Positions 52,601 through 62,319 of a stretch of 64,000 nucleotides of DNA are shown in pieces. The stretch's first letter is position 1; each line of letters starts with the position of its first letter. The stretch covers positions 1-64,000 of the forward strand of contig JACQXX010000040.1 of the NCBI GenBank assembly GCA_016208495.1, in the 5' to 3' direction. The notes under the pieces are model-generated. The model did no database searches, had not been told where the DNA came from, and saw only the letters and a list, made by a program, of their open reading frames with translations. The stretch comes from Acidobacteriota bacterium. Lineage in GTDB: Bacteria; Acidobacteriota; Blastocatellia; Chloracidobacteriales; Chloracidobacteriaceae. Both the position numbers and the translations under genes were made by a program.

Positions 52601-55600
52601 AGTGCTGTTTTGGACACGGCAGGTTCAACCGTGACCACTGACGTGATGCTTGACGGGATTGGAACAATTCGCGGACAGGCGACCGCGAACGATGGCAGTC
52701 CGTTAAACACTGGAACCGTGACCTTTACCAGCACCAGTGATCGGCCACAGGTGGTGGTGATTGCGACCGTTCAGGCCGATGGAAGTTATGAATTCCCACA
52801 GGTTCCAGCGGGAAGTTTCTCCCTGCGGTTGTCAGTGCCAAATGTGATCCGGGTTGGAACGGCGACGGGAACCGTGACGTCGGGCGGTATCCTCCCGATT
52901 GATTTACAACTGGCCGATGCCGGAAGCGTGCTGGGCCGGGTGAAACGGGCCGATGGCGTGACCAACGCCGCCAATGCCAAAGTCACGCTCCGGATGACGA
53001 GTGGGGCCAATCCCGGTGTGGTGTTTATTGCCTACACAGGTTTTCAGGGTACGTTCTTGTTGGACGGCATTCCGCTGGGCTCATTCTCAATCAGGGTGGA
53101 AGATGCCCTGACGCAGGGGGTGGCGGTGGTGCCGACCGCATCGCTGGCGACCAATAACCAGACGCTCGATCTTGGGACCTTGACCCTGGATGTGACGCCA
53201 ATTCAGGTGCAATCAGTCACTCCAACCGATGGCACCGTCAATGCTCCGCGAACAGGCCCCATCACGATTGCTTTTTCAGAACCGGCATTGGCCAGCACGG
53301 TCAATGGTTCAACCCTGCGGCTCTTGAAAGGCACAACGAATGTGTCAGCCAGTGTGGCCCTGGCTGGTGATGGTCTGTCAGCCACGCTCACACCAACCTC
53401 GCCGCTTGAAGTTTTGACCACATACACCGTCGTGGTGACGACCGGCGTGACGGATCTGGTCGGGCTGGCGCTTCAGAACGAATTCCGGTCATCGTTTACC
53501 ACCCGTGATGACGTTCCACCGACGGTGCAAAGCCTGACCCCGGCGAACAACAGCCGCCAGATTGCATTCAATACCACGATCCAGGCAGTGTTCAACGAAG
53601 CGCTTGATCCAGCTCAGGATCTGGCTGCCGTGCTCCAGTTCACGACCGATGCCGGACAGGCTTTGCCTGGAAATGTGGTGTTGGATGGAACGGGCAAAAT
53701 TCTGACGTTTACCCCAGCCAGTCTGCTTGCGGAAAGCACCTTTTATCGAGCGACGGTCAGCGGTGCCAGAGATCTGGCCGGAAATGTGCAAACCGTGGCC
53801 GCAAATTCGCGGTTTCTGACGGTTGATACCACGCCGCCAACCATCACTTTATTCACCATTGGGGGGGCTCCGGCGGTTGAGGGAATGCAGGTCACCACCG
53901 AATTTCCAACCATTTCAGCATCGTTTACTGATGTCAACTCGCCGGTGAGTTACCAGATGTGGTTGGGACAACAAGGCTTCCCGCTGACTCAGGTGCGAAA
54001 TGGAGCTGGATCCAGTGTTGCCTATTTCCCAACCCTGGCTTTGAATGAAGGAAATTACACGGTTGAACTCCGGGTCACCGACAGTGTCGGCAACCAGCAG
54101 ACCCAGACCATCAATTTCACGATTGTGTTGCTTGGACCGCAAGTTCTGACCGTGACTCCGGCGGATGGCGCGACGGGTGTGTCACGAACCCCATCCATCA
54201 TCATTGAGTTCAACCAACCGCTCAAACAAAGCACCGTCAATTCCAGCACCATCAGGTTGCTCAAGCAATTCACCCCAGTTTCAACCGTCATCGCACTGTC
54301 TCCTGACCGCCAGACGGTTTCGGTGTCGCCGGTTTCCCAACTTGATCCAGGGACGCTGTATACCATCGAGGTCACCACTGGCGTCCAGGATGATGACAAT
54401 CGCCCGCTGGATGCGATTTTCAGAGCCAGCTTTACCACGATTGATAATCAGGCACCAGCCGTGGTGACGGTTTCGCCATCCAATAATGCCGTCAATGTGG
54501 CGCTCCGTCCGACGATCAGCGTGACATTTGACGAAGCCCTGGCTGCTGGGCAAACCCTGACCGAGATTGTGAAACTGGCGCCCGATGACACCCCAACCCA
54601 ATTTCTTTCATTGACGGCCAGCCTGAGCGGCGATAGCCGAACAATTACCGCTCAACCTACAGTGGATCTGGCTGACAGTACCCGGTTTGTGGTTACAATC
54701 ACCGGACAACGGGATGGAACGGGAAATACCCAGACCACGACGTTCACGTCGCGGTTTACGACGCTGGATCAGACCCCACCCGTGGTTAACCCGCTGAGCA
54801 TTGACGGCACGATCCAGTTCACCTTACAACCGTTTATCAGTGCTACGTTCTTTGACAATCTGTCAGGCATTGATACCAATCAGGTCGTGTTGACGCTCGA
54901 TGGAGTGACCATCACAACTGGGGTCAACATCTTTGGGAATGGCTTGAGTTACACCCCACCAGACCCACTGACGGTTGGGCCGCATACGGTCACGGTGCAG
55001 GTCAAAGACCGGGCTGGAAATACGAGTGCTATTCGCTCGGCCACCTTTACGATAGACAATACACCGCCGAACATCACGAGCTTCACGATTGACGGCCTGG
55101 AAGCGTTTGACGGCATTGAAATCAACAACACACTGCAACCGGAATTTATTATCGCCTACACCGAGGAAGGCAGCCTCAATGAAAGCCAGTCTTCGCTGGC
55201 GATTGGGTTGCAAAGCGAGACACCACAACCCGTTCCAGTGACCTTTGAATTCAACCAGCTTCGCTACCAGCCGCCTTCGCCATTTGCTTCAGGGGTGTAT
55301 CGCGTGGTGGCCACACTGGTTGACGGACTGGGCAATACCACCACCCGGAGCATCACGTTTGCCTTGAGTGTTACCGAGCCGGTCATCGGCAGCGTTTCGC
55401 CCGCCACTGGTTCCCAGCACGGCGGCACCAGCGTGACGTTGCAGGGTTCACGGCTTCTGAATTCAACTGGAACCCCGCCGGTGGTTCTGGTCGGCAACCG
55501 TCCGGCGGTTGTCAAATCGGCGGTTGAAGGCCCTCCCGATCAGGTGGTGATTGTGATTCCAGCCAGTTCGCCTGGAAATGCTCCGCTTCAGGTCATCAAT

Positions 55601-58600
55601 GACCGGGGGACAGGGTTAGCCGATCCAGGATTTGCCTACACCGCCGACCCGCGCACCCCGTTTGTGACTGAAGCCGACACGCGGCTGCTCTGGCATCTCG
55701 ATGAACCGCAAGACGGGCAGGTCACCCTGGCTGATTCCGGGCCAACTGGACTCTTGACGGCAACGGCCTTTACCAGTTCGGTGGAAGGCCGCTTTGGCAG
55801 CGGACGGACCGCCCCAATCACGGGCGACAGTGAAACCGAGTCGCTGGCACTGGAAAATACCAGTTTCACCCTGGCAACCTGGTTTAAGGTTGGGGCAATT
55901 GATCGTCCATACACGCTTTTCGGCAAGGGAGACCCGTCGGGAAGCGATAGCCTGACGGCCTACACGCTGCAGGTTCTGGCCAATGGTGGCGTGCGTGGGC
56001 AGCTTTTTGATTCGGCTGACACGCTCTGGCAGGTGGAAAGCACCGGAGTTGTCACTACGGATGACCAGTGGCATCAGGCAGTGCTGACGGTTGACCGGGC
56101 AGGAACTATGGTGCGTCTCTCTCTGGATGGCGTCGAGGTTGGATCAGCCAATCAACCGGCAGGATTCGGAAATCTGAGGCTGGTTGAATCTTATCCAGTC
56201 TATGCCGGAGTGGCTGACACCACCGACGATACCGGCAATGAAACCAGTCCCGGTGAATTCCCGGGTATTCTGGATGAAATCAGGGTTTCTTCAAGCGCGC
56301 ACACGGGCAGCCGGATTGAGCAATTGTATCAGGGCAGTGCCGGAACCCTCGGCCTCCAGGTGGTTTCGGTGTCGCCCCGGTTTGTGGTTCGGGGTGAATT
56401 GGCAACGGTGCGGGTGATCGGGTACAACCTGGCTGGGGCCACGGTGACGGTGCTGGATCCAGCCGGAACGGCCGTTCAAGTGTCATCGAGCCTGACCTCC
56501 GCCACCGAAGCCACATTCCAATTCACAATTGATTCCGGCGCACCGCTCGGAACCGCTCAGGTGACAGTTACTTCCGGACAAGGCACCTCCACAGTTCCGC
56601 TCCTCGTGCTTGATCCAAACCGCAGTCGCCCGCTGGTTGAATCCGATACTGCACTCCTGTGGAATCTGGATGAATCCGGCGACGGACAGCTTGACATCCT
56701 TGACGCCGGATCGTTTGGCATCACAGGTCAAAGTGGGTTTGCGTCCACGGCCCAACCCGGACGGTTTGAAGGGGGCCGGGCAATGGCGGACATTACTTCC
56801 GGTTCCGCCGGGCCAGTTCAGTTTCCAGCTTCGGATTTCACGGTTGAATGCTGGGTGAAAACCGGTCCAGTTGGACGCCGGTTTGTACTGGCTGGAAGTT
56901 CTCAGTATCAAAGCGGTTATGCGCTCAATGTGTTGCGGTCGGGTGCCGTCCGGGCAGAACTGACCGATTCCGTCGGTTTGATTTGGAAAGCCCAGGTGTC
57001 GCCGTCGGTCTATCACATCACCGACAACCAGTGGCATCAGGTCCTGATGACGGTCAATCAGACGACCGGGCAGCTCTCCTTATATATAGATGGTATGGTG
57101 CGAGCCTCCGCGACAAAACCGGTTGGGTTTGGACAACTGTTTCAAACCGGCCAGTTTTTGGCGGGTGTGTCAAGTTCGGTGTATGACCCGTTGGATGACG
57201 GCCCAACTGAGTTTCCAGGTACGCTGGATGCCATTCGGGTGTCATCAACGGCCCGTTCGGCAGAAAGCATTCAGGAACTCTTTGATGGAACGTCACCACT
57301 CCGGGTCGTGACGATTTCCGCCCGTGAAATCAACCGCGACAAGACCGGTCAGACCACGGCCAGCACTCAGGTAACCCTGGTTGGGACCAATCTGGATGGC
57401 ATCACCGCCGACATCGTGCGAAATAGCACCTCGATTGGAACCGCCACGGTTGATAGTGCCACCTACAACCAGGCGCAGGTCACGCTGTCCATTCCGCCAA
57501 ATACCACCCTGGGACCGGCCAATCTGGTGTTGAGCAAGGCCGGGCAAATTGACAGCCTGGTGCCGGTCTTCATCGTCGAGCATCGTCCGTTTGAAGTTGA
57601 CGCCACTACCCGGCTGCTCTGGCATTTGGACGAAACCGACAATGGCAATCTCCAGCTCCAGGATGCTGGTCCATATAATCTTTCTGGGTACACCAGTTAT
57701 GATTCGCGAGCTGTTCCGGGACGGTTTGCTGGTGGAAGACGGTTGGCGGGAATTTCGGCAGGTGCGTTCAACGGTGAATTTTCATTCGGGTCAGGTGCTT
57801 TCACAATTGAAGGCTGGGTCAAAACTTCGCCAGTTTCAAGAAGTTACACGTTGTTGGGGCTGGGAGATTCGCCAAATCAAACCAAACTGCAGCTTCTGCC
57901 GACCGGAACACTCATCGCTTCGCACCAGCTCTCCACGACCAACCCGGTTCAACTTGAACTTCGCCGGAGTGCCTGTCAGATTGACGATGGGAACTGGCAT
58001 TCCCTGGCGCTGGTGACGGATGTTACCAATGGCCGGTTGACGTTGTTTGTGGATGGCGTCGAGCGCGCCACGACGAGCATGCCGGGTCAGCCGGTGACAC
58101 CTGATTTCTTTTCACTGGTGGCTGGAAGTGCCAGCACTGATGACACCAGTGGAACAACGGGCCCCGAAAGCTTCCCTGGCATTCTCGATGAAATTCGGAT
58201 TTCGGATGGTGGTCGTTCAGCGGCTGAAATTGCGGCGGTTGTTTTTGGGCCGGATTCACCGCCAGTCGTTTCTCCGGTTGTTTTTTCAGTGACGGAACCG
58301 GTTTTGACCCGAGGCGGTACGACCGTGATCGGGTTGAATGGTGCTGGACTGACCAGTGCCACGCTGACCACCAGTCAAAATGGAATCACGGTGACGGTTC
58401 AATCCACTTCGGCTTCGCGACTGGATGCCGAAATTTCAGTTGGCGCCACCGTGCCGCGTGGTCCAGTGACGTTTACCCTGACAACTCCGGCTGGAACGAC
58501 CAGCGTGACACTGCTGGTGGCTACTCAGCAGCCGTTTGCCGATGCCGAATCTGACACCGTGCTTCTGTGGCATCTGGACGAACCCGGAGAAGGACAACGC

Positions 58601-61600
58601 CGGCTCTATGACAGCGGATTGATTGGCATTGATGGATTTTCAAGCGGAAACTCCCGATCAGTCGGTGGACGCTTTGGAACTGGACGGACCAAACCTGGGG
58701 CGTCCAGCATTCGAGTCGCCGATCAGCTCGACGTTGTGTCTTCTGGATTTACCCTGGAAACCTGGATCAAAACCAATCCGGTTGGCCAGACTTATACCTT
58801 GCTTGGAAAAGGAGCCACCACCGGGGAAGACTCACAAACAGCGTACGTCCTGCAGTTGCTTCCGTCCGGATTGATTCGGGCACAGCTTTTTGATGAAAAC
58901 GGGCTGGAATGGCGGGCCGAGGTGCCAGCTTCAACCGTGGATGTAACCGACAACATCTGGCATTTCCTGGCTGTGACAGTTGACCGTTCTGGAAATCAAC
59001 TCCGGCTGTATGTGGATGGAACGGAACGGGTTGCAGTTGCAATGCCGGGTGGATTCGGCACCCTTCGGACGACAGCGAATGAGTTCTTTGCTGGAACCTG
59101 GGATCAGGCAGAGCCGGTCACGTTCGGTGGTCCACCGGAATTTCCTGGAACGCTGGATGAAATCCGGGTGTCGGACATTGCCCGCACCGCACAGGAGATT
59201 TCCAACACCTGGCTGGGAACAGACCCGCCGTCCGGTGGCACCCAGTTGAGTATCACGTCACTTTCACCTGATTTCCTCACGATTGGCGAAGAAACCGTCA
59301 TTCGGGCCACGGGTGCCAATTTGGAAAATGCCGGTGTTACCGCAACTGATGGTGTCGGGAATCCACTTCCAGTCGAGGTGCTCACCACCACCGCCACCGA
59401 AATCCAGTTCAAAATCACACCGGCGAATGGAACCGCCATTGGAATGGCTGACGTGGTGATTTCATCACCAGCCGGTTCGGTCACTCGCAATTTGCGGCTG
59501 GTGGATGTGACCCGGATTCGTCCAGCGGTTGAGTCGGATACCGTGCTCCTCTGGCGGCTGGATGAACCAACAAATGGGTATCTCCAGGTGGAAGACATTT
59601 CGCCAAATGGAATTCGGGCCCAAACCAGCGCGTCATCCGAAGCCGTTTCCGGACGGTTTGCAGGTGGTCGGTCAAAAGCTGATATCTCAGCCGATTCAAA
59701 TCCGATCCTGGCGCCTGGATCATCGAGTTTCACACTCGATTTCTGGGTCAAAACCCCATCGGTTTCCACTCCGGCACTGCTGGCTGGGGTTGGAACGCCA
59801 TCGGGCTACTTCGGAGGTTCAAATTTCAGTCTGGCCTATGGCGTGGAATTGCTGCCAACAGGCAGTTTGCGGGCCGTAGTGACTGACCAGAGCCAGAAAG
59901 CGATGGTGGCAACATTGTTCCCAACCACCTATCAGGTCGCTGATGATCAATGGCATCAGGTAGTGCTGGTGATGGATCGTCAAGCCAGTCGTCTCAGTCT
60001 GGTGGTGGACGGAGCTGAACGCGCCTTTACCCCGATTCCATCTGGGTTTGGGCCGGTTGAACCTGAAAATTCGCTGGTGATCCGCCCACTTGGCGGGTCT
60101 CAGGTGACTGGTGAAACGGTCTTCCTCCAGATCGGCCCCTTTGTTGGAGCGATAGACGAAGTCAGGATTTCCTCCACCGCTCATCCGCTGTCACGGGTGC
60201 AAAGTGATTTTCAAGGCACGAGCCCATACCGGCTGACATCATTTGGAGTGCCTGATTTACAACGAACCCAAAGTGGCGGAAATGCCATAACCCAACTCAC
60301 CGTGGAAGGCTATGACCTGACCGGGTTGACTGCCGAAGTCAGGCGCGCCGGCCAAGCTTTTGGTGCGACAACTTCAGTCACTTCAGTTGGATACCGACAG
60401 GCACAGGTCGAAATCACGGTGCCTCCGGCCACCACACTGGGACCAGCCCAACTGGTGCTGTCAAAAGCCGGGTTTGCCGACACGGTTTTTGACATCGCGG
60501 TTATTGAGCCGGCGGCTCCGGCGGTGGAACCTGAAACGTTGTTGCTGTGGCAGCTTGATGAACCCGGCACCGGTCAGGTGACCCTGTTTGATGGCGGACC
60601 ACTGGGATTGCCGGGAACGACGGCCACGGCTTCGGTGGCGGAGTCAGGTCGGTTTGGGTCAGGTCGGTCACTGGCCAGAATCACGGCTGTGGCCAATGCC
60701 CGCGAACTCGAATTTGGTACCACCAGCTTTACCCTGGACACCTGGGTCAAGACCGGTCCGCTGGCAACTGATTACACGCTGGTTGGCAAGGGACGGGAAT
60801 TTTCGGCCACCTTCAACACTGAATTGAACCTTCGGGTGACCAGTCTTGGGAAACTGGCGGGTGAAGTTGTTGATCAGGCTGGTGTTGTCTGGCAATCGGA
60901 AACCACGCTGGCTGATGGTCGGATCACGGACAACCAGTGGCATCACGTCACGATGGTGGTGGATCGGCAGGCAAACCAGTTGCGGCTGTATATTGATGGC
61001 GAACTGCGATCAGAAACGGCGATGCCTGACGGGTTTGGCAGCCTGCGCCTGGCAGGGTATCCCGTCTTTGCCGGGTTCTATCGTGGGTCACTCCCGTTTG
61101 GTGAACCACAGGAATTTCCAGGCATTCTGGATGGCATTCGGATTTCCTCCGGGGTGCGGAGCGCTGCCCGGATTGCCCAGGATTACATTGGGTCGGATGA
61201 TCCACCGCCAGCCACCACGCTTTCAGTCAACAAGGTGCTGCCAGCCTATGTCCATCGTGGGGCAACGACCGCGCTTTCAGTGCGAGGGTTTGGTTTGGAA
61301 GGAGCAACCGTCAGTTTTGCTGATTCGGAACTTTCCGCCACGGTGACCCAATCAACCGCCGCCCGGCTGGAACTCAATGTCACGGCGACTGGAAGTGCAA
61401 CCCTTGGAACGGTTCAGATGACAATCACCGCCGCCAACAGCCAGACGACGACGGTTCCGGTGACGGTGGTCAATCAGCAGCCGTTTGCGGACGCAACGGC
61501 CAGTTCACTGCTCCTGTGGCATCTCAACGAAACCTTCACCGGCTCCGGCACGGTTGTCAGTACCGCCACTGGAACGCCGGTCAACGGCTCCGCCTCATTT

Positions 61601-62182
61601 AATTCCCGACCTGCCACTGGACGCTTTAACGGAGGCCGGGAACTGGCCCGGATTCAGGTCTCCAACGATTTCGGACGCCTGACGATGGGATCATCCAGCT
61701 TTACCGTCGAAGGCTGGTTTAAGTCATTCACGGTGAATGGGACGTACACCCTGGCTGGAAGATCGGCCATCTGGGAGTCAGCGTTTTCCCCAACCGATCA
61801 GATGCCATTTGGAATTCAATTGCTTCCATCCGGGAAACTCCGCGGGCGAATCCTCAACGCCAGTGGGACATCAGTTGAAGTCCAGGCCGAAACCCCGCTG
61901 GCCGACGATGGAACGTGGCATTACGTGGCGCTGGTGGTGAATCGGTCAAACGGGACGGTCAAGCTCTACCTGGATGGAACGGAACGCGCTTCGTCAACCA
62001 TTCCAGGTGGATTTGGAAGTCTGTCAACCACGACTCAATTGTTTGTCGCCGGGCGAATAGATGTCTTTCAAACCAACAATGCAGATGCTCCAACCGAATT
62101 TCCCGGCGTGCTCGACGAATTCCGAATTGTGAATACCGCCCGCACGGCGGCGGAAATTGAAAGTACGTGGACCGGGGAGTAG
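46694..62182 (+). CDS. Giant secreted modular protein (5162 aa)
   Basis: The N-terminus has a basic stretch and a hydrophobic signal or anchor (VLIGLCALIQISILSSLVSSIGF, about 16-39). Residues 40-980 are mostly unassigned beta domains. About 985-2165 holds 13 carboxypeptidase-regulatory-like repeats (pattern G-x-[IV]-x-G-x-V ... G-x-[YF] ... G). About 2170-2890 has four SbsA-type Ig-like units (VTPTDGTVNAPRTGPITIAFSE) mixed with Ig-like inserts. A TIG/IPT unit precedes seven tandem TIG-LamG modules (about 2900-5162), each with LLW(H/N/R/Q)L(D/N)E and an EFPG(I/V/T)LD(E/A/G) core, one per 950-1000 bp. Such proteins are adhesins or polymer-binding surface proteins. AGGAAGG precedes ATG 46694. 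The next gene probably shares its operon. Confidence 0.88.
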   Translation: MCVNTARGSVLLNRRSVLIGLCALIQISILSSLVSSIGFTGSGEMSRSHAPRAVTAQTLFPQTQPSQNGTGVGPAIATTRFDLVGLNIASGPITQSVPVNTPTAVTTTLQVPVGSNPQQILAGLNPNYRIRGDLSGPSFAMPRPLEARIGEPLLIPVMSKTGDHRVQNLRVVDTSLPGAPAVAPVSPDACSITVIEQILVSEVKVRELSYDEIVKAGIQVTDTNYQFFNFTLALATTSTAQDISIPVAFPNTRIADPRPLIGTPQIPQNQTLQVPVPDVLPVMLKPLPSGDSDPDFKNGLGPDGQFPAQIPGLIVFPGRVGFLNQFFEAIVIVANGAPDGSPLVLRNLKAKVRLPNNGTPTDPADDPLRIVVTQTGGEVTELELHGLGADEIYGTADDTLSFAPSQSGQAAFLLEGVREGLHTVAFDLEAKLDGLPIGEVTVAGEVTGAVLVRDASFAVTFTHPAVVRAGQEYTLAMTMLNTGSRDIQGAIAQLAANSISGAELIGNDTGSRDFPTTIGRGASGTVTWRLRANTTGQVTASYVKVGSDVSAGLTLTTGVGDRNVPLSPDSLILPEQVKFLPENVVDAARAVLGQAWSVATTPRYILPEGVLPIERQVVVDRAVELGVAGLRVEFGEPTPVSLFTALRDWLGELQTIPDPGLADAVRNTPAGYLWADQLGAQFRATLNSSSQPVTPADFFQTLVETESSRSPLISALISQPEGPPVFGARLSDATGNQVGFGPAETDRFGDFPQGSAFQLAEYDGLGNPTTSRGQFLLVSNPTPDAWNLELSGWRTGTGDLRLALPTGNNAYRQFSFENIAVTPGDRYRVRFLPFQSTTLVLEKLVNGSYQTVSTAVTSIINEPPPRVVGVVQVTSEVLAGGDDFGRVIGVLFSKPMNKAATVALSRYTIGGGELAGSDPVQLVGRQVKATSAQINFGDRLALLALDTPVGPYLRRELTVQNLVDASGFEVSPSPQTLPIQMRVSPQGNPPGGYATGRVLSADGTPVANAPVLYSTVDCGPESFESRMVLVAVQYTDDQGRYTFDYIRNSACGIPSTFEATHPVTSSTKRLSTPIVYDGQKLGLDFVFLARGRIQGRVLTAGVPSPSAFLKIVPALDVAGTKVVQADSQGNYVADDIPVGSVSVQAVAFGTPPQPNGIASGYIESATTPAIVNVNLQPLNGVISGRVVNPNGTPAPGLLAVVYNSPGQPRSPLGFAYGDADGNFRITKLPLQKVYLEVVDYVTGLAVQQPVTLSLSQSTITGVVLTLPGYGTISGRVVDDQNIPVPGVTVLGAGRIEVTDTVGNYVLQGITAGVLQLTSPGNSQFFPGSVTVQVQPGTTVTNATLVVRRKPAPGLIQGYVYQATGVNGTPSPLGGVTVTYDGINPGSYDEDGNFQPLTTVTNAQGFYSMTNVPTTVVHTVRYVKRDEGLAVNLKVEVPPGATLTRDVTFRPVQIQGRVFQPDGVTGTVAQVKLKAPGFDSRPGPAFGLFDPNATPSFTLQTDSAGQFQTGKLNPGPYSASTSNVFFPVKVSRNGFLRPGESANLTFTLVDQLAGKLQGTIFQPDGTTPVGAGVQVTLGGGGLADATVRTDETGHYEFAEVFTDGNYVLTALDPVTGFSNRTRVAMRYNQDAAADLRLLGTGSLRVTVVDGAGIPVSSGTVTLTGTAYPNTSRFTTIPDSSGMVQFDNLPEGSYTLLASRTGLSGRASVTVVRTQTVETVVQLQNAGTVEGRVYLPGGQTPVGLADVKLALGGRVIGFVITSDAEGEVGTFRFEGVPAGNFTLDVFDNRSGRTGRATGRIVQQGEVVTVDVELIALGTVTGQVTANGTPVGSALVSLSSTSNAGFSNLQTTADTDGRFRLTGIPAGQFQVRVVNGPGGLAGSTTGQVPGGVEPLPETVADIALTPSASLTGTVYRAGGMERVPGAEVTITVNNRQFGTNADETGVYRLDWLPLGTASVLAEAPTGIDRGLGSAVLDTAGSTVTTDVMLDGIGTIRGQATANDGSPLNTGTVTFTSTSDRPQVVVIATVQADGSYEFPQVPAGSFSLRLSVPNVIRVGTATGTVTSGGILPIDLQLADAGSVLGRVKRADGVTNAANAKVTLRMTSGANPGVVFIAYTGFQGTFLLDGIPLGSFSIRVEDALTQGVAVVPTASLATNNQTLDLGTLTLDVTPIQVQSVTPTDGTVNAPRTGPITIAFSEPALASTVNGSTLRLLKGTTNVSASVALAGDGLSATLTPTSPLEVLTTYTVVVTTGVTDLVGLALQNEFRSSFTTRDDVPPTVQSLTPANNSRQIAFNTTIQAVFNEALDPAQDLAAVLQFTTDAGQALPGNVVLDGTGKILTFTPASLLAESTFYRATVSGARDLAGNVQTVAANSRFLTVDTTPPTITLFTIGGAPAVEGMQVTTEFPTISASFTDVNSPVSYQMWLGQQGFPLTQVRNGAGSSVAYFPTLALNEGNYTVELRVTDSVGNQQTQTINFTIVLLGPQVLTVTPADGATGVSRTPSIIIEFNQPLKQSTVNSSTIRLLKQFTPVSTVIALSPDRQTVSVSPVSQLDPGTLYTIEVTTGVQDDDNRPLDAIFRASFTTIDNQAPAVVTVSPSNNAVNVALRPTISVTFDEALAAGQTLTEIVKLAPDDTPTQFLSLTASLSGDSRTITAQPTVDLADSTRFVVTITGQRDGTGNTQTTTFTSRFTTLDQTPPVVNPLSIDGTIQFTLQPFISATFFDNLSGIDTNQVVLTLDGVTITTGVNIFGNGLSYTPPDPLTVGPHTVTVQVKDRAGNTSAIRSATFTIDNTPPNITSFTIDGLEAFDGIEINNTLQPEFIIAYTEEGSLNESQSSLAIGLQSETPQPVPVTFEFNQLRYQPPSPFASGVYRVVATLVDGLGNTTTRSITFALSVTEPVIGSVSPATGSQHGGTSVTLQGSRLLNSTGTPPVVLVGNRPAVVKSAVEGPPDQVVIVIPASSPGNAPLQVINDRGTGLADPGFAYTADPRTPFVTEADTRLLWHLDEPQDGQVTLADSGPTGLLTATAFTSSVEGRFGSGRTAPITGDSETESLALENTSFTLATWFKVGAIDRPYTLFGKGDPSGSDSLTAYTLQVLANGGVRGQLFDSADTLWQVESTGVVTTDDQWHQAVLTVDRAGTMVRLSLDGVEVGSANQPAGFGNLRLVESYPVYAGVADTTDDTGNETSPGEFPGILDEIRVSSSAHTGSRIEQLYQGSAGTLGLQVVSVSPRFVVRGELATVRVIGYNLAGATVTVLDPAGTAVQVSSSLTSATEATFQFTIDSGAPLGTAQVTVTSGQGTSTVPLLVLDPNRSRPLVESDTALLWNLDESGDGQLDILDAGSFGITGQSGFASTAQPGRFEGGRAMADITSGSAGPVQFPASDFTVECWVKTGPVGRRFVLAGSSQYQSGYALNVLRSGAVRAELTDSVGLIWKAQVSPSVYHITDNQWHQVLMTVNQTTGQLSLYIDGMVRASATKPVGFGQLFQTGQFLAGVSSSVYDPLDDGPTEFPGTLDAIRVSSTARSAESIQELFDGTSPLRVVTISAREINRDKTGQTTASTQVTLVGTNLDGITADIVRNSTSIGTATVDSATYNQAQVTLSIPPNTTLGPANLVLSKAGQIDSLVPVFIVEHRPFEVDATTRLLWHLDETDNGNLQLQDAGPYNLSGYTSYDSRAVPGRFAGGRRLAGISAGAFNGEFSFGSGAFTIEGWVKTSPVSRSYTLLGLGDSPNQTKLQLLPTGTLIASHQLSTTNPVQLELRRSACQIDDGNWHSLALVTDVTNGRLTLFVDGVERATTSMPGQPVTPDFFSLVAGSASTDDTSGTTGPESFPGILDEIRISDGGRSAAEIAAVVFGPDSPPVVSPVVFSVTEPVLTRGGTTVIGLNGAGLTSATLTTSQNGITVTVQSTSASRLDAEISVGATVPRGPVTFTLTTPAGTTSVTLLVATQQPFADAESDTVLLWHLDEPGEGQRRLYDSGLIGIDGFSSGNSRSVGGRFGTGRTKPGASSIRVADQLDVVSSGFTLETWIKTNPVGQTYTLLGKGATTGEDSQTAYVLQLLPSGLIRAQLFDENGLEWRAEVPASTVDVTDNIWHFLAVTVDRSGNQLRLYVDGTERVAVAMPGGFGTLRTTANEFFAGTWDQAEPVTFGGPPEFPGTLDEIRVSDIARTAQEISNTWLGTDPPSGGTQLSITSLSPDFLTIGEETVIRATGANLENAGVTATDGVGNPLPVEVLTTTATEIQFKITPANGTAIGMADVVISSPAGSVTRNLRLVDVTRIRPAVESDTVLLWRLDEPTNGYLQVEDISPNGIRAQTSASSEAVSGRFAGGRSKADISADSNPILAPGSSSFTLDFWVKTPSVSTPALLAGVGTPSGYFGGSNFSLAYGVELLPTGSLRAVVTDQSQKAMVATLFPTTYQVADDQWHQVVLVMDRQASRLSLVVDGAERAFTPIPSGFGPVEPENSLVIRPLGGSQVTGETVFLQIGPFVGAIDEVRISSTAHPLSRVQSDFQGTSPYRLTSFGVPDLQRTQSGGNAITQLTVEGYDLTGLTAEVRRAGQAFGATTSVTSVGYRQAQVEITVPPATTLGPAQLVLSKAGFADTVFDIAVIEPAAPAVEPETLLLWQLDEPGTGQVTLFDGGPLGLPGTTATASVAESGRFGSGRSLARITAVANARELEFGTTSFTLDTWVKTGPLATDYTLVGKGREFSATFNTELNLRVTSLGKLAGEVVDQAGVVWQSETTLADGRITDNQWHHVTMVVDRQANQLRLYIDGELRSETAMPDGFGSLRLAGYPVFAGFYRGSLPFGEPQEFPGILDGIRISSGVRSAARIAQDYIGSDDPPPATTLSVNKVLPAYVHRGATTALSVRGFGLEGATVSFADSELSATVTQSTAARLELNVTATGSATLGTVQMTITAANSQTTTVPVTVVNQQPFADATASSLLLWHLNETFTGSGTVVSTATGTPVNGSASFNSRPATGRFNGGRELARIQVSNDFGRLTMGSSSFTVEGWFKSFTVNGTYTLAGRSAIWESAFSPTDQMPFGIQLLPSGKLRGRILNASGTSVEVQAETPLADDGTWHYVALVVNRSNGTVKLYLDGTERASSTIPGGFGSLSTTTQLFVAGRIDVFQTNNADAPTEFPGVLDEFRIVNTARTAAEIESTWTGE

Positions 62183-62183
62183 T

Positions 62184-62213
62184 GAGGGATGAGGGATGAG
62201 GGATGAGGGATGA
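62184..62213. repeat. GGGATGA heptamer array
   Basis: Four GGGATGA units immediately after the giant gene stop; same unit as at 25560-25630. Confidence 0.8.
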
Positions 62214-62319
62214 AATCAAACATGCAGGATTGTCGCTTTTGGTTTGTCCTTTAAGTCCTTTAAATCCTTTAAACCCCTTCAATTGCAGGACAACGGGTAA
62301 AACAGTGAAACGGTGATTT

